Positions 35,170-43,976 of a DNA stretch of 64,000 nt are shown one piece after another (the first letter of the stretch is position 1; the number at the start of each line of letters is the position of its first letter). A program made the translations under genes and the position numbers. Source of the stretch: Bacteroidales bacterium (GTDB taxonomy: Bacteria > Bacteroidota > Bacteroidia > Bacteroidales > UBA4181); assembly GCA_031275285.1 (NCBI GenBank), contig JAISOY010000159.1:1-64000 (forward strand), read 5' to 3'. A model generated the notes under the pieces. It did not search any database and was not told the origin of the DNA. It was given only the letters and a program-made list of their open reading frames with translations.

Positions 35170-35946
35170 ATGAAAATGCGGGAAAGTAAGGTACTTAGAA
35201 AGCTCAGGTCGGGAGAAAATGTATGTAGCTTCAAACTGAACCTGTGCAGTGCACAGGCTGCTGAGCTGGTAGCCATGACGGGTTTCGATTGTATATGGCT
35301 GGATATGGAACACACAGCACAGGACTGGAGTATGATCAATGCTCAGAACTGGGCTGCCAAAGCTCATGATACGGATGTATTAGTAAGGGTTTCAAGAGGA
35401 GGCTACAGTGATTATATCAAGCCGTTCGAACTGGATGCTACAGGGATCATGGTGCCGCACATCATGAGTCTGGACGATGCAAAGAATGTAGTCCGTATGA
35501 CCCGCTTCCATCCTATCGGCCGCCGGCCCGTAGATGGTGGAAACAGCGACGGCGCCTATGGAATGACAGGAATGGACGACTACCTGAAAAAAGCGAATGA
35601 ACAACGTTTTGTCGTTTTACAGATCGAAGACCCGGAGCCGCTTGTTGACCTGGAAGCTATAGCGCAACTGGAAGGATACGACATGCTGTTCTTCGGGCCG
35701 GGAGATTTTAGCCAGGGCATAGGCGCCCCGGGACAGTGGGAAGATCCCCGTCTAATAAAAACACGTGAATTAATCGCAACTACGGCCCGGAAATATGGGA
35801 AGTATGCCGGGACAACAGGTAGCCCGGATAATTTTAAACAGTTGAATGATATGGGATACCAGTTTGTTAATCTGGGTGCAGATGTGGTGGGCCTGATCGA
35901 TTATTGCCGAAAACTTGTCAACGGGTTTCGGGGCGAAATGAAATAA
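35170..35946 (+). CDS. HpcH/HpaI family aldolase
   Basis: The product is 258 aa; family members are usually 250-270 aa. Motifs of the class II pyruvate aldolase fold are present: GFDCIWLDMEHT (with the catalytic Glu-His pair near the start), VLVRV, GATGIMVPH-like ATGIMVPHI, QIEDPEPLVDLEAIA, and FFGPGDFSQ (metal-binding region). The family reversibly cleaves 2-keto-3-deoxy sugar acids or 4-hydroxy-2-oxo acids to pyruvate and an aldehyde, with divalent metal. It is cytoplasmic and likely co-transcribed with the MFS gene. It could be a GarL- or RhmA-like enzyme; which one is undetermined. Confidence 0.88.
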   Translation: MKMRESKVLRKLRSGENVCSFKLNLCSAQAAELVAMTGFDCIWLDMEHTAQDWSMINAQNWAAKAHDTDVLVRVSRGGYSDYIKPFELDATGIMVPHIMSLDDAKNVVRMTRFHPIGRRPVDGGNSDGAYGMTGMDDYLKKANEQRFVVLQIEDPEPLVDLEAIAQLEGYDMLFFGPGDFSQGIGAPGQWEDPRLIKTRELIATTARKYGKYAGTTGSPDNFKQLNDMGYQFVNLGADVVGLIDYCRKLVNGFRGEMK

Positions 35947-36094
35947 AAATCTGTTCGTAAACGATAAAAATAAAACGAACCAACTGATGTTTTATAATCG
36001 CCGGTCAGGATTTGCTTCACGGAATATTACACCGGTTGCATAGTTTGGGGATCTGGGCGTGTTGTCATTCCTGTTTCAGTATCAGGATTTTTTC

Positions 36095-36175
36095 TATATT
36101 TGTAGAATATAGGATGCACCTCGGCAAAGTTTACGAACAAGTTCGACACTCTGCCCTCGGTTTTCGCTATATTTG
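36095..36175. repeat. Hairpin repeat with flanking -7 boxes (same family as 10413)
   Basis: TATATTTG at 36095-36102 and again at 36168-36175, 73 bp apart, enclose TGTAGAATATAGGATGC and a hairpin at 36123-36155. The inner stem is CGAAC-AA-GTTCG and the outer stem GGCA/TGCC. It differs in sequence from the 10.4-kb copies but has the same structure. The second box may drive the protease gene at 36296. The remainder of 35947-36295 has no gene. Confidence 0.7.
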
Positions 36176-36295
36176 TCAGGGATATCATATCATTATTGAC
36201 TGGTTTGTAGGAAGTAATGACCAAAATTATATTTTTCGCAAAACCGGTAATTTTCCGAACATCAACACACCTATTCTTAAAATCACTTTGCAGAG

Positions 36296-38134
36296 ATGAA
36301 AAGAATTTTTCTGAACCTCCTTTTGTGTACGGCCGTTTTATTTCCTTATAATATCTTTTCTCAACAGAAGTATGGAGCCAACCGGGTGTCGGTAGAACGC
36401 CGGTCTCAGGCTCCACCTTTAAAATTGATATCCTCTTCTGACAGGGAAATGATACAAAAGGCAGATCAGATGGTGAAAAAATACCATTTGAATACAAAGC
36501 CGGTCAACCATGTGGTGAAAATAGTATATTTTCATGGTAATGATCTGTTCCCATTAGATAACTGGCAGGACCGGCTGCCCCGGACATTGGATGACGTAAG
36601 CAACTTCTACAGGGAAGAATTTCAAAGATATGGTATTGACATTAGCGGAGTGCCTTTTGAAAAAAAGAATGGTGAATATGTCATTCATAAAGTTCAGGGA
36701 GATCTGTCATCCCGTAATTACAATACCGAGTCGGGAGGGATAATCGAGGAAGAAATTGCAAGGAAGACCAACGGACGGATCAATTTTTCCACGGATTATG
36801 TATTAATTATAAATGGTTTGTGTTATCGAAAAGATGATGGAGTTTATGTTTTTCACTCACCATATCACGGGAGAGGTTCATTCATCGATGGGGTATGTCA
36901 CGTTGCGGATTGCGAACTGTTAGATGCCGGATTATTAAAAGATACTACTATGCGAATGGTGTTTTCTGAAATGATGATAGCTCGAAAAGAGTGTGGTGTC
37001 GCTGAATTTAACAGTTGGTATATTGGCGGGATTGCTCATGAAATGGGACATGTATTTGGGCTTCCCCATGATTTTGGTTATCCGGGGGAGACGGACGGAT
37101 CTAATATTTCGTTGATGGGACAGTATGGCAGTCGGCATTTCAGGGATTATCTCTGGGGAGGAAAACCAAGTGCATTTTTCTCTGCGGCGGGTATTTTACA
37201 GATGTTGAGCCATCCTGTTTTTACTCAATCCGATAAATTACAAAACACAGATCTTGATTTTTGGTTGTATAGTAAACAGTTCGAAAAAAATGAAACAGGG
37301 ATACTGTTAAATGCGAATTTTAAAGCCGGGGTGCCACCCTATGGAATAGTAGCGTTATTACGGCCGGATAATATTTCGGAATATTTCAACCGGAGTTTTC
37401 CAACTTTTATCCAAAGTGCCGGTTCAATAAGTGTAGAATTAGGGAAATTATCGGCAGGAAGTTATACCCTTCAATTATTGTTCCTTTTCCCTAACGGTGC
37501 TGTCCGATGGTTCAATCATACGGTATCTGTAGACAATGAGGGTAATGCCGTGATCATTGATTCTCCGGCGAATAATTCCGTAGACATACAGAAATTGTAT
37601 GAAAAGATCGGGAAGCAGAAAAAAACCACGGAAACACAGGCGAAATTAGAAATATTAAATGGAATATTGAATCCGCAAACGCCTATAAATCCTGTAACAT
37701 ACCAGGGGAAAACATTATATTTATCAGATGCAAAGTGGGAGAAAGCCATGGTAGGTTGGGAACAACCGGCCAGGAATTATTTTAACCGCGAAGCGGAACA
37801 TAGGTTTTTCCTGGAACTTCAGGGGAAATTATATGCCAAAGGCCTTTATGCTCATTCGCCGTCATTATATGTGTTCCGCTTAGGTAAAAAATGGAATACA
37901 TTTTCTGCAATTGTCGGTTTAAGGGATGGCGCTCATAAACAAGGATCTGCAAGATTTACAGTGATCGGCGACGGTAAGGTAATTTACAAATCAGACGTGT
38001 TAAGAAACCAAGGACAGGAAGAAATAACAGTGGATATATCAGGCGTAGAGATTCTGGAACTAAAAGCCGACGGAACAGAAGGACATAATCATAATTCGTG
38101 GGCGATATGGGTCGATCCTGTTATAAAAAAATAA
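36296..38134 (+). CDS. Secreted metzincin-type metalloprotease with C-terminal NPCBM domain
   Basis: The product is 612 aa with signal peptide MKRIFLNLLLCTAVLFPYNIFSQQ. The zinc motif HEMGHVFGLPHD at 248-259 gives HExxHxxGxxH with ligands His248, His252, His258 and catalytic Glu249. Met274 (SLMGQYG) fits the Met-turn of metzincins. The last ~140 residues (KGLYAHSPS..., FSAIVGLRDGAHKQGSARFTV) are an NPCBM carbohydrate-binding domain. Known pairings of glycan-binding domains with zinc proteases include mucin-directed enzymes, so cleavage of glycosylated protein is a reasonable inference. It has its own upstream repeat or promoter region. Confidence 0.85.
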   Translation: MKRIFLNLLLCTAVLFPYNIFSQQKYGANRVSVERRSQAPPLKLISSSDREMIQKADQMVKKYHLNTKPVNHVVKIVYFHGNDLFPLDNWQDRLPRTLDDVSNFYREEFQRYGIDISGVPFEKKNGEYVIHKVQGDLSSRNYNTESGGIIEEEIARKTNGRINFSTDYVLIINGLCYRKDDGVYVFHSPYHGRGSFIDGVCHVADCELLDAGLLKDTTMRMVFSEMMIARKECGVAEFNSWYIGGIAHEMGHVFGLPHDFGYPGETDGSNISLMGQYGSRHFRDYLWGGKPSAFFSAAGILQMLSHPVFTQSDKLQNTDLDFWLYSKQFEKNETGILLNANFKAGVPPYGIVALLRPDNISEYFNRSFPTFIQSAGSISVELGKLSAGSYTLQLLFLFPNGAVRWFNHTVSVDNEGNAVIIDSPANNSVDIQKLYEKIGKQKKTTETQAKLEILNGILNPQTPINPVTYQGKTLYLSDAKWEKAMVGWEQPARNYFNREAEHRFFLELQGKLYAKGLYAHSPSLYVFRLGKKWNTFSAIVGLRDGAHKQGSARFTVIGDGKVIYKSDVLRNQGQEEITVDISGVEILELKADGTEGHNHNSWAIWVDPVIKK

Positions 38135-38314
38135 CTGAACCACTATGTATCTTTAGTCCATAGGTTGGAGAATGACTGAATGCAATTTCCGGGTAGAACG
38201 CTCTTTTAACCACTTCAATAGCATTCTCAACGCTAAATGTGTTAAAGTGCATAGTTTTTACTATGATTCATCTTACAATTCCTTTTACCTTTAATGGACT
38301 TTCGTATAAAAAAC

Positions 38315-38343
38315 GTTTTTTGAGGATTTTATTTCGCGAATTA
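38315..38343 (+). promoter_or_regulatory. Operator-like site C and promoter
   Basis: TTTTTTGAGGAT, TTT, ATTTCG, CGAATTA. TTACTTTG (38369-38376), a one-mismatch -7 box, begins exactly 47 bp after GAGGAT, as at site B, and both are followed by TATAT. It lies ~110 bp before the oxidoreductase gene at 38423. Confidence 0.6.
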
Positions 38344-38422
38344 GATATGATTCATGGCCATAATGGTATTACTTTGTATATACCTTCAAAATCATTTGGA
38401 ATAAAACAATATAAAATATAAT

Positions 38423-39763
38423 ATGGATACATCAAGACGTGATTTTATAAAAAAAGTCTCATTAGGAGCGACAGCGCTTAGTGTCGGAGGTATACTTCCC
38501 GGGTTCAGCGCCGGAAGTTATCGTCGGATTATAGGGGCCAACGACCGCATCCGTGTTTCGGTAATCGGTGTCAACAGCCGTGGCAATGCTTTGGCTCAGA
38601 ATTTCGCTCATCAACCGCAATGTGAGGTTGCCACTATATGTGATGTGGATAAACGAGCCATAGAGAAATGTATCAAGGCATTAAGTGGAATACAGGAAAA
38701 AATACCCGGAGGAGAACCGGATTTCAGAAAATCACTCGAAGATAAGAATATAGATGCCGTTGTTATAGCTACTCCCGACCATTGGCATACACCGGCTGCA
38801 TTGTTGTCCCTCCAGGCAGGAAAACATGTATATCTTGAAAAACCTGTAAGTCACAACCCGAATGAGGGCGAAATGCTGGTCAATGCCGCAAAAAAATACA
38901 ATAAAGTAGTGTTGATCGGTACACAGCGCCGTTCCTGGCCCAAGGTAGTCGAAGCCATTCAGAAAGTACAGGAAGGTGTTATCGGAAAAGTACATTACGG
39001 GAAAGGATGGTATGCCAGCAACAGGCCGGGCATCGGTACCGGTAAACCTGTTCCTGTTCCGGAATGGTTGGATTGGGACCTGTGGCAGGGGCCGGCACCA
39101 CGTAAAACCTATAAGGATAATATTGTCCACTATAACTGGCACTGGTTCTGGAATTGGGGAACTGCCGAATCATTGAACAACGGGACCCATATGATAGACC
39201 TGCTCTGCTGGGGGATGAACCTGAAATACCCTAAAAAGATCACTTCAAGCGGCGGAAGATATTATTATAAAGACGATTGGGAAACACCCGACACACAAAT
39301 CATCAATATAGAATATGATGATGTGCTCTTATCATGGGAAGGGCAAAGTTGTAACAGCAAATTGATCGAAAACTCATCTGTAGGAGTCATTTTTCACGGA
39401 GAAAAAGGCAATCTATTCATCTCCGGTGGGAATGATTACAAGATATTCGACAAAAATAACAAGGTGATCAGTGATGTGAAGAGCGACATTACTATCGACC
39501 CCCAGAACAGGACAAGTCCCGCCCAAAGGCTGGATGCCCTCCATATACAGAACTTCTTTGACGGCATACAAAAAGGGGCTAAGCTCAACATGACCGTTGA
39601 GGAAGGGCATTTGTGTACTTTACTGATGCAATTGGGCAATATATCACTGCGTACCGGAAGTCCTTTGAATATCAATCCCGAAAACGGGCATATCCTGAAA
39701 AATTCCGCAGCGCAAAAACTCTGGAAACGGGATTATGAGCGTGGATGGGAGCCCAAAGTTTAA
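38423..39763 (+). CDS. Tat-exported Gfo/Idh/MocA oxidoreductase, copy 1
   Basis: The product is 446 aa. A twin-arginine signal (SRRDFIKKVSLGATALSVGG) is followed by the Rossmann domain (RVSVIGVNSRGNALAQ, CDVD, VVIATPDHWHTP) and the family EKP motif (VYLEKPVSHN). The C-terminal alpha/beta domain has the GTHMIDLLCWG His-Asp pair typical of catalysis. NAD(P) enzymes of this family oxidise or reduce sugars and cyclitols; some (GH109) hydrolyse N-acetylgalactosaminides through a keto intermediate. Tat export implies it folds with its cofactor before leaving the cytoplasm. It is ~91% identical to the product of 50382-51722. Substrate unknown. Confidence 0.88.
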   Translation: MDTSRRDFIKKVSLGATALSVGGILPGFSAGSYRRIIGANDRIRVSVIGVNSRGNALAQNFAHQPQCEVATICDVDKRAIEKCIKALSGIQEKIPGGEPDFRKSLEDKNIDAVVIATPDHWHTPAALLSLQAGKHVYLEKPVSHNPNEGEMLVNAAKKYNKVVLIGTQRRSWPKVVEAIQKVQEGVIGKVHYGKGWYASNRPGIGTGKPVPVPEWLDWDLWQGPAPRKTYKDNIVHYNWHWFWNWGTAESLNNGTHMIDLLCWGMNLKYPKKITSSGGRYYYKDDWETPDTQIINIEYDDVLLSWEGQSCNSKLIENSSVGVIFHGEKGNLFISGGNDYKIFDKNNKVISDVKSDITIDPQNRTSPAQRLDALHIQNFFDGIQKGAKLNMTVEEGHLCTLLMQLGNISLRTGSPLNINPENGHILKNSAAQKLWKRDYERGWEPKV

Positions 39764-39920
39764 TTAAAGTAGAATACAAAATATGAATTAAGTATCATAT
39801 TTTTTATTGGTCAGGGAAATGATCAATAAGTATAACTATGGTCGTTTTTAAATCTATTTGTGTGAGAGTGTGAAATAATCGATTGGACATTGGTCACTTC
39901 CAACTCAACTGTTTTATTGT

Positions 39921-41291
39921 ATGAAAAAATCTTACTCCAGACGAGAATTCATAAAACGTAATTCATTCACCGGATTAGGCGTTTTAATGGCAGGAACTTT
40001 TGGTTCCCGTATCTTTGCCTCAAGTGGATCGTCCCAAAATACACTGGCCATATTGGGAGGTCAACCTGCACATCCGGGAAAATGGGTTTCGTGGCCGATA
40101 TGGAAACCTGAGACAGACGAAGAGCAGTTATTGAAAGTCATCAGAAGCGGGGTCTGGTCACGGGCAAATACAGTCGATGAATTCGAACGGAAATGGGCAC
40201 AGATGATTGGTTCCAAACGCTGCCTATCCGTAGTGAACGGCACCAATGCACTGATTGTGGCGCTTACCCAGATGGGTGTCGGGGCCGGCGATGAGATCAT
40301 CGTTCCCCCATATACATTCATCGCCACGGTAGCAGCTGTTTTAATGACCGGAGCCATACCCGTATTTGCCGATATCGATCCTGAAACTTATCAGATTGAT
40401 CCTGAAAAAATAGAGAAAAAGATCAATGCAAGGACACGGGTAATTCTTCCTGTCCATATACTGGGATTGCCTGCTGATATGATACGTATTATGTCCATTG
40501 CCGGGAAACACCGGCTGCTGGTTCTGGAAGATGCTTGTCAGGCATGGTTGGCGGAAATTAATCACAAGAAGACAGGTACTTTCGGAAAAGCCGGCTGCTT
40601 CAGTTTCCAGAATTCAAAGAACCTGGCCATCGGGGAAGGTGGGGCAATCGTAAGTGATGACGATGAATTCATGGACAGGTGCTGTTCGTATAATAATTTC
40701 GGATTCCCTCATAATGCTCCGGGTTCAATAGGAACTGACGCAGTGATGTTGGGTACAAAAGTACGTTTTACGGAATACCAGGCAGCCATTGGATTGGCCG
40801 AAATGGTACGTTTGGAGGGAGAAACAAAACTTCGTAATGAAAATGCAGCTTACCTGAGGGCAAAAATCGAGAAAATACCCGGTATCATTCCTTACAAATT
40901 ATACAATAATGTAACCCAGGCCGCATTTCATCTTTTCCCATTCAGGTACAAAAAAGAACAATTCAAAGGCATATCAAGAAATACATTCCTGAGGACCCTG
41001 AGGGCCGAAGGTGTACCATGTTCCGGCGGATATACCCCGCTCAACAAGATGCCCTTCCTTGAACATGCTTTTAATACGAAAAATTTCCGGAAAATGTATA
41101 CTGCTGGAGAACTGGATGCAAAGTCCTATTACCGTCAGAATGAATGTCCTGAAAACGATCTTTTATGCACTGAAGCGGTATGGTTACCGCAAAGCCTTTT
41201 GCTCGGGAACAAGCAGGATATGGATGATATAGCAAATGCCATAGAAAAAATTAGTCAGAATGCAGGGAAATTAATTTCATACGACAAATAA
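39921..41291 (+). CDS. Tat-exported DegT/DnrJ/EryC1/StrS aminotransferase
   Basis: The product is 456 aa. A twin-arginine signal (SRREFIKRNSFTGLGVLMAG) precedes a complete fold-type I PLP enzyme. VNGTNALIVAL, PPYTFIATVAA, LEDACQAWLA (PLP-binding Asp) and CFSFQNSKNLAIGEGG with the Schiff-base Lys233 are all intact. The family transaminates keto-sugars or keto-cyclitols, usually in the cytoplasm for antibiotic or cell-wall sugar synthesis; export of such an enzyme is unusual. It begins a compact operon (next gene starts at the base after its stop) with Gfo/Idh oxidoreductases, which could supply or consume a keto-sugar. Confidence 0.85.
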   Translation: MKKSYSRREFIKRNSFTGLGVLMAGTFGSRIFASSGSSQNTLAILGGQPAHPGKWVSWPIWKPETDEEQLLKVIRSGVWSRANTVDEFERKWAQMIGSKRCLSVVNGTNALIVALTQMGVGAGDEIIVPPYTFIATVAAVLMTGAIPVFADIDPETYQIDPEKIEKKINARTRVILPVHILGLPADMIRIMSIAGKHRLLVLEDACQAWLAEINHKKTGTFGKAGCFSFQNSKNLAIGEGGAIVSDDDEFMDRCCSYNNFGFPHNAPGSIGTDAVMLGTKVRFTEYQAAIGLAEMVRLEGETKLRNENAAYLRAKIEKIPGIIPYKLYNNVTQAAFHLFPFRYKKEQFKGISRNTFLRTLRAEGVPCSGGYTPLNKMPFLEHAFNTKNFRKMYTAGELDAKSYYRQNECPENDLLCTEAVWLPQSLLLGNKQDMDDIANAIEKISQNAGKLISYDK

Positions 41292-42668
41292 ATGCCGGAC
41301 AAACCCATAAAAATATACGGACTTCTCTTTGTTTCCGCTCTCTTCTTTACCAGTAAGGTTTTCGCGGAAACCAATATTTCCATGCTGTGGAAGGCCGGTA
41401 CGGCACAGGTTGTTATAACACCAGGAGAGAATTTGTGGATGGCCGGATATGCGGCCCGAAACCAACCCTCCGAAGGAAAAATTCACGACTTATATGCTAA
41501 AGCACTGGTGTTGGAAGATTCTTACGGAAGTCGTTCCGTATTGGTTACATCCGATCTTTTGGGCTTTACAGCAGACTTGTCGAATCGTATTCGAAAAGAA
41601 CTGGCATCTTTACTGGATCTTACAAAAGCCCAGATTATCCTGAACGCCTCGCACACACATTCGGGTCCTGTGTTATCCGGCGCTTTAGTGGATATCTACC
41701 CGATAGATAAGGAAGAATGGGATAGGATTGAAAGGTATACGCAGACCCTGGAAAAAAAAATCATCGATCTGGTCATAGAAGCGGCCCTAAACTTAGAGCC
41801 TGTTTCAATCTATGCGGCCAACGGAACGGCCCGGTTCCTGGTAAATCGTAGGAATAATCCGGAACAAAAAATAGAGTACCAAAGTGAATTGAAAGGGCCG
41901 AGCGATTATTCAGTTCCTGTTCTTAAAGTTGTTAAAAAGTCAGGTGATATAAAAGCCATTATCTTCGGGCATGCCTGCCATCCCGTTGTGTTGACCGGTT
42001 ACCAATGGGCCGGCGATTATCCGGGATTTGCTCAGTTGGAATTGGAAAAATTATATCCCGGAACGACGGCCCTCTTTTTTCAAGGTGCCGGTGCCGATCA
42101 AAACCCTATGCCTCGTAGAACCATTCCGTTGGCCAGGCAACATGGCATCACACTGGCAGCGGCTGTGGACAGGGTACTTCACGAAAAGATGAAATCATTG
42201 CCATCCAGCTTAAAAACAGCATATAAAGAGATCGACCTACCTTTGGTACCGATATCCGAAAAAGAATTGGCCGGAATAATACAAGAGAAAGAAGGATATC
42301 CGAAGCAGTGGGCTTTACGTATGCTGGAAGAAAGAAGAAAAGGCATTACTCCTCTCAATACCTATCCGTACCCCATACAAATATGGAACCTGGGAGGGTT
42401 ACCCTTATTTTCCTTAGGTGGAGAATTAGTAGTAGATTATGCTCTGAATTTCAAACAAAAATATGGATATGAATCATTTGTTTTAGGATATTCCAATGAT
42501 GTTATGGCTTATATACCGACTGTCAGGATATTGAACGAAGGTGGTTATGAAGGGGCGGATTCACAGATGGTATATGGAATGCCCGGATTGTGGTCGTCTG
42601 AAATAGAAACCCTTATATTTAAAGGGGTAGATGAGTTAGCAGAAAAAGTAGATATACAACGCCGGTAA
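41292..42668 (+). CDS. Neutral/alkaline ceramidase-like hydrolase (N-terminal domain family)
   Basis: The product is 458 aa with signal peptide (KIYGLLFVSALFFTSKVFAET). It has the zinc-binding blocks of the neutral ceramidase N-terminal domain: NASHTHSGP (His121, His123) and FGHACHPVVL (His227, His230). It is much shorter than true neutral ceramidases (~650-780 aa). The catalytic-serine motif GDxSPN is not seen; the equivalent region reads GAGADQNP (265-272). It is therefore a secreted zinc amidase or hydrolase of uncertain substrate, not a proven ceramidase. It follows the DegT gene with no gap. Confidence 0.78.
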   Translation: MPDKPIKIYGLLFVSALFFTSKVFAETNISMLWKAGTAQVVITPGENLWMAGYAARNQPSEGKIHDLYAKALVLEDSYGSRSVLVTSDLLGFTADLSNRIRKELASLLDLTKAQIILNASHTHSGPVLSGALVDIYPIDKEEWDRIERYTQTLEKKIIDLVIEAALNLEPVSIYAANGTARFLVNRRNNPEQKIEYQSELKGPSDYSVPVLKVVKKSGDIKAIIFGHACHPVVLTGYQWAGDYPGFAQLELEKLYPGTTALFFQGAGADQNPMPRRTIPLARQHGITLAAAVDRVLHEKMKSLPSSLKTAYKEIDLPLVPISEKELAGIIQEKEGYPKQWALRMLEERRKGITPLNTYPYPIQIWNLGGLPLFSLGGELVVDYALNFKQKYGYESFVLGYSNDVMAYIPTVRILNEGGYEGADSQMVYGMPGLWSSEIETLIFKGVDELAEKVDIQRR

Positions 42669-42672
42669 CACC

Positions 42673-43965
42673 ATGAAAAACAATCATAAAAAGACAGTCC
42701 ATTCCCTTATAGCTAAACGCTATTATTCCGGATTTGCAGATGCACACGATACCTACAATGCTATCTCTGCCGGTAGCGATGGGAGAATATATTACGTCTT
42801 ATCTTCCACACGATATGATATTGGGGGGCAATTTTATGTATATGACCCAAAAACAGAAAAAACAGAATTTATAGCCGATTTATCATCCGCTTTGGGAGAA
42901 AAAGAAAAAAAATGCATAGCCCAGGGAAAAAGCCATGTGGAATTTTATGAAGCTGATCATAAGTTATATTTTGCCACACATATAGGATATTACGAAATGA
43001 TAGGCGGCATGGAGCGGTTGCCACGAAATGCTCCGGATGGATATCAGTTGTATCCGGGAGGTCATTTCCTGTCTTATGATATGGAAACAGGCAAAATAGC
43101 CGATCTGGCTTTAGCTCCTGATGGTGAGGGTATTCTGACTATGGCTATGGACAAAAAAAGAGGTCATATTTATGGAATTACATGGCCGAAAGGATACCTG
43201 GTAGATTATAATATTCATACTGGGCAGCTGAAAAATACCGGTTTGATCAATAAAATGGGAGAAGCCGGCATAATAGGAAAAGATTACCGGGTTCTTTGCC
43301 GTTCGATGTTTGTGGACACTCGTAACGGAAATTTGTATTATTCCACTGCCGAAGGGGATATCTGGACTTATCATCCGAAATATAACAAGCCTGAAAAACT
43401 GGATGAAGTGGATATGAAGCTGGATTATTTCGGAACCTATGATTATACTGATCCGGGAAGTATGGCTTATAATTGGAGAAAAGTATGCTGGTGTGAACAG
43501 GAACATGTAGCCTATGGTGTTCATGGTAATTCCGGTTATTTGTTCCGTTTTGATCCGGAAAAAAGGGAATTGGAGGTCATGGAACGAATCACTTCCGGTC
43601 CATCCAGAAAAAGCGGCATGTATGACCAGTTCAGTTACGGGTACCTTGGTTTTATGTTGAGTAACAGCCAGACTGTTTACTATCTCACCGGAGGACCTGT
43701 TTATCGTGATGGAAAACGTGTCGGCGGAACCGGCAAAATAGCTATGGGAGCTGCCAGGGGACTGGAGAACCTTCACCTGGTCACTTATGATATTCCCCGG
43801 CGAAACTATACGGATCATGGTGCCGTTTTCTATGAAGACGGTAGTATTCCTACATATGTAAATTCCATAGCTATGGATCAACAGGGTAACATATATACCC
43901 TGGCCAGGTTCATCCACGAAGGAAAAGAAATCGAAGACTTAGTGAAAATAATATTGTTTCAATAA
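42673..43965 (+). CDS. Beta-propeller protein of unknown function
   Basis: The product is 430 aa without a clear signal peptide. Repeated blades are visible: GRIYYVLSSTRYDIGGQFYVYDPKTEKTEF, HLYFATHIGYYEM-like, GHIYGITWPKGYLVDYNIHTG, NGNLYYSTAEGDIWTYHP, GYLFRFDPEKRELEVM, GNIYTLARFI. Such propellers include lactonases and lyases as well as non-enzymatic binders; I see no diagnostic catalytic residue. It is 4 bp after the ceramidase-like gene and 11 bp before an oxidoreductase gene, so it clearly belongs to this operon. It may act on a sugar lactone made by the oxidoreductases, which is speculative. Confidence 0.6.
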   Translation: MKNNHKKTVHSLIAKRYYSGFADAHDTYNAISAGSDGRIYYVLSSTRYDIGGQFYVYDPKTEKTEFIADLSSALGEKEKKCIAQGKSHVEFYEADHKLYFATHIGYYEMIGGMERLPRNAPDGYQLYPGGHFLSYDMETGKIADLALAPDGEGILTMAMDKKRGHIYGITWPKGYLVDYNIHTGQLKNTGLINKMGEAGIIGKDYRVLCRSMFVDTRNGNLYYSTAEGDIWTYHPKYNKPEKLDEVDMKLDYFGTYDYTDPGSMAYNWRKVCWCEQEHVAYGVHGNSGYLFRFDPEKRELEVMERITSGPSRKSGMYDQFSYGYLGFMLSNSQTVYYLTGGPVYRDGKRVGGTGKIAMGAARGLENLHLVTYDIPRRNYTDHGAVFYEDGSIPTYVNSIAMDQQGNIYTLARFIHEGKEIEDLVKIILFQ

Positions 43966-43976
43966 ATTAAATATCT

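Noticed and set aside
35170-35946. Sialic acid lyase (NanA) as partner of the sialidase-like protein
   Set aside because: The aldolase has HpcH/HpaI motifs (WLDMEHT, GPGDFSQ), not the NanA lysine-type fold, and the propeller lacks the sialidase FRIP motif.
36012-36299. 95-aa plus-strand ORF before the metzincin gene
   Set aside because: It spans the hairpin repeat and promoter box and has no protein-like composition.
43111-43917. 268-aa minus-strand ORF
   Set aside because: It is the antisense shadow of the propeller gene in a compact plus-strand operon; no recognisable domain.
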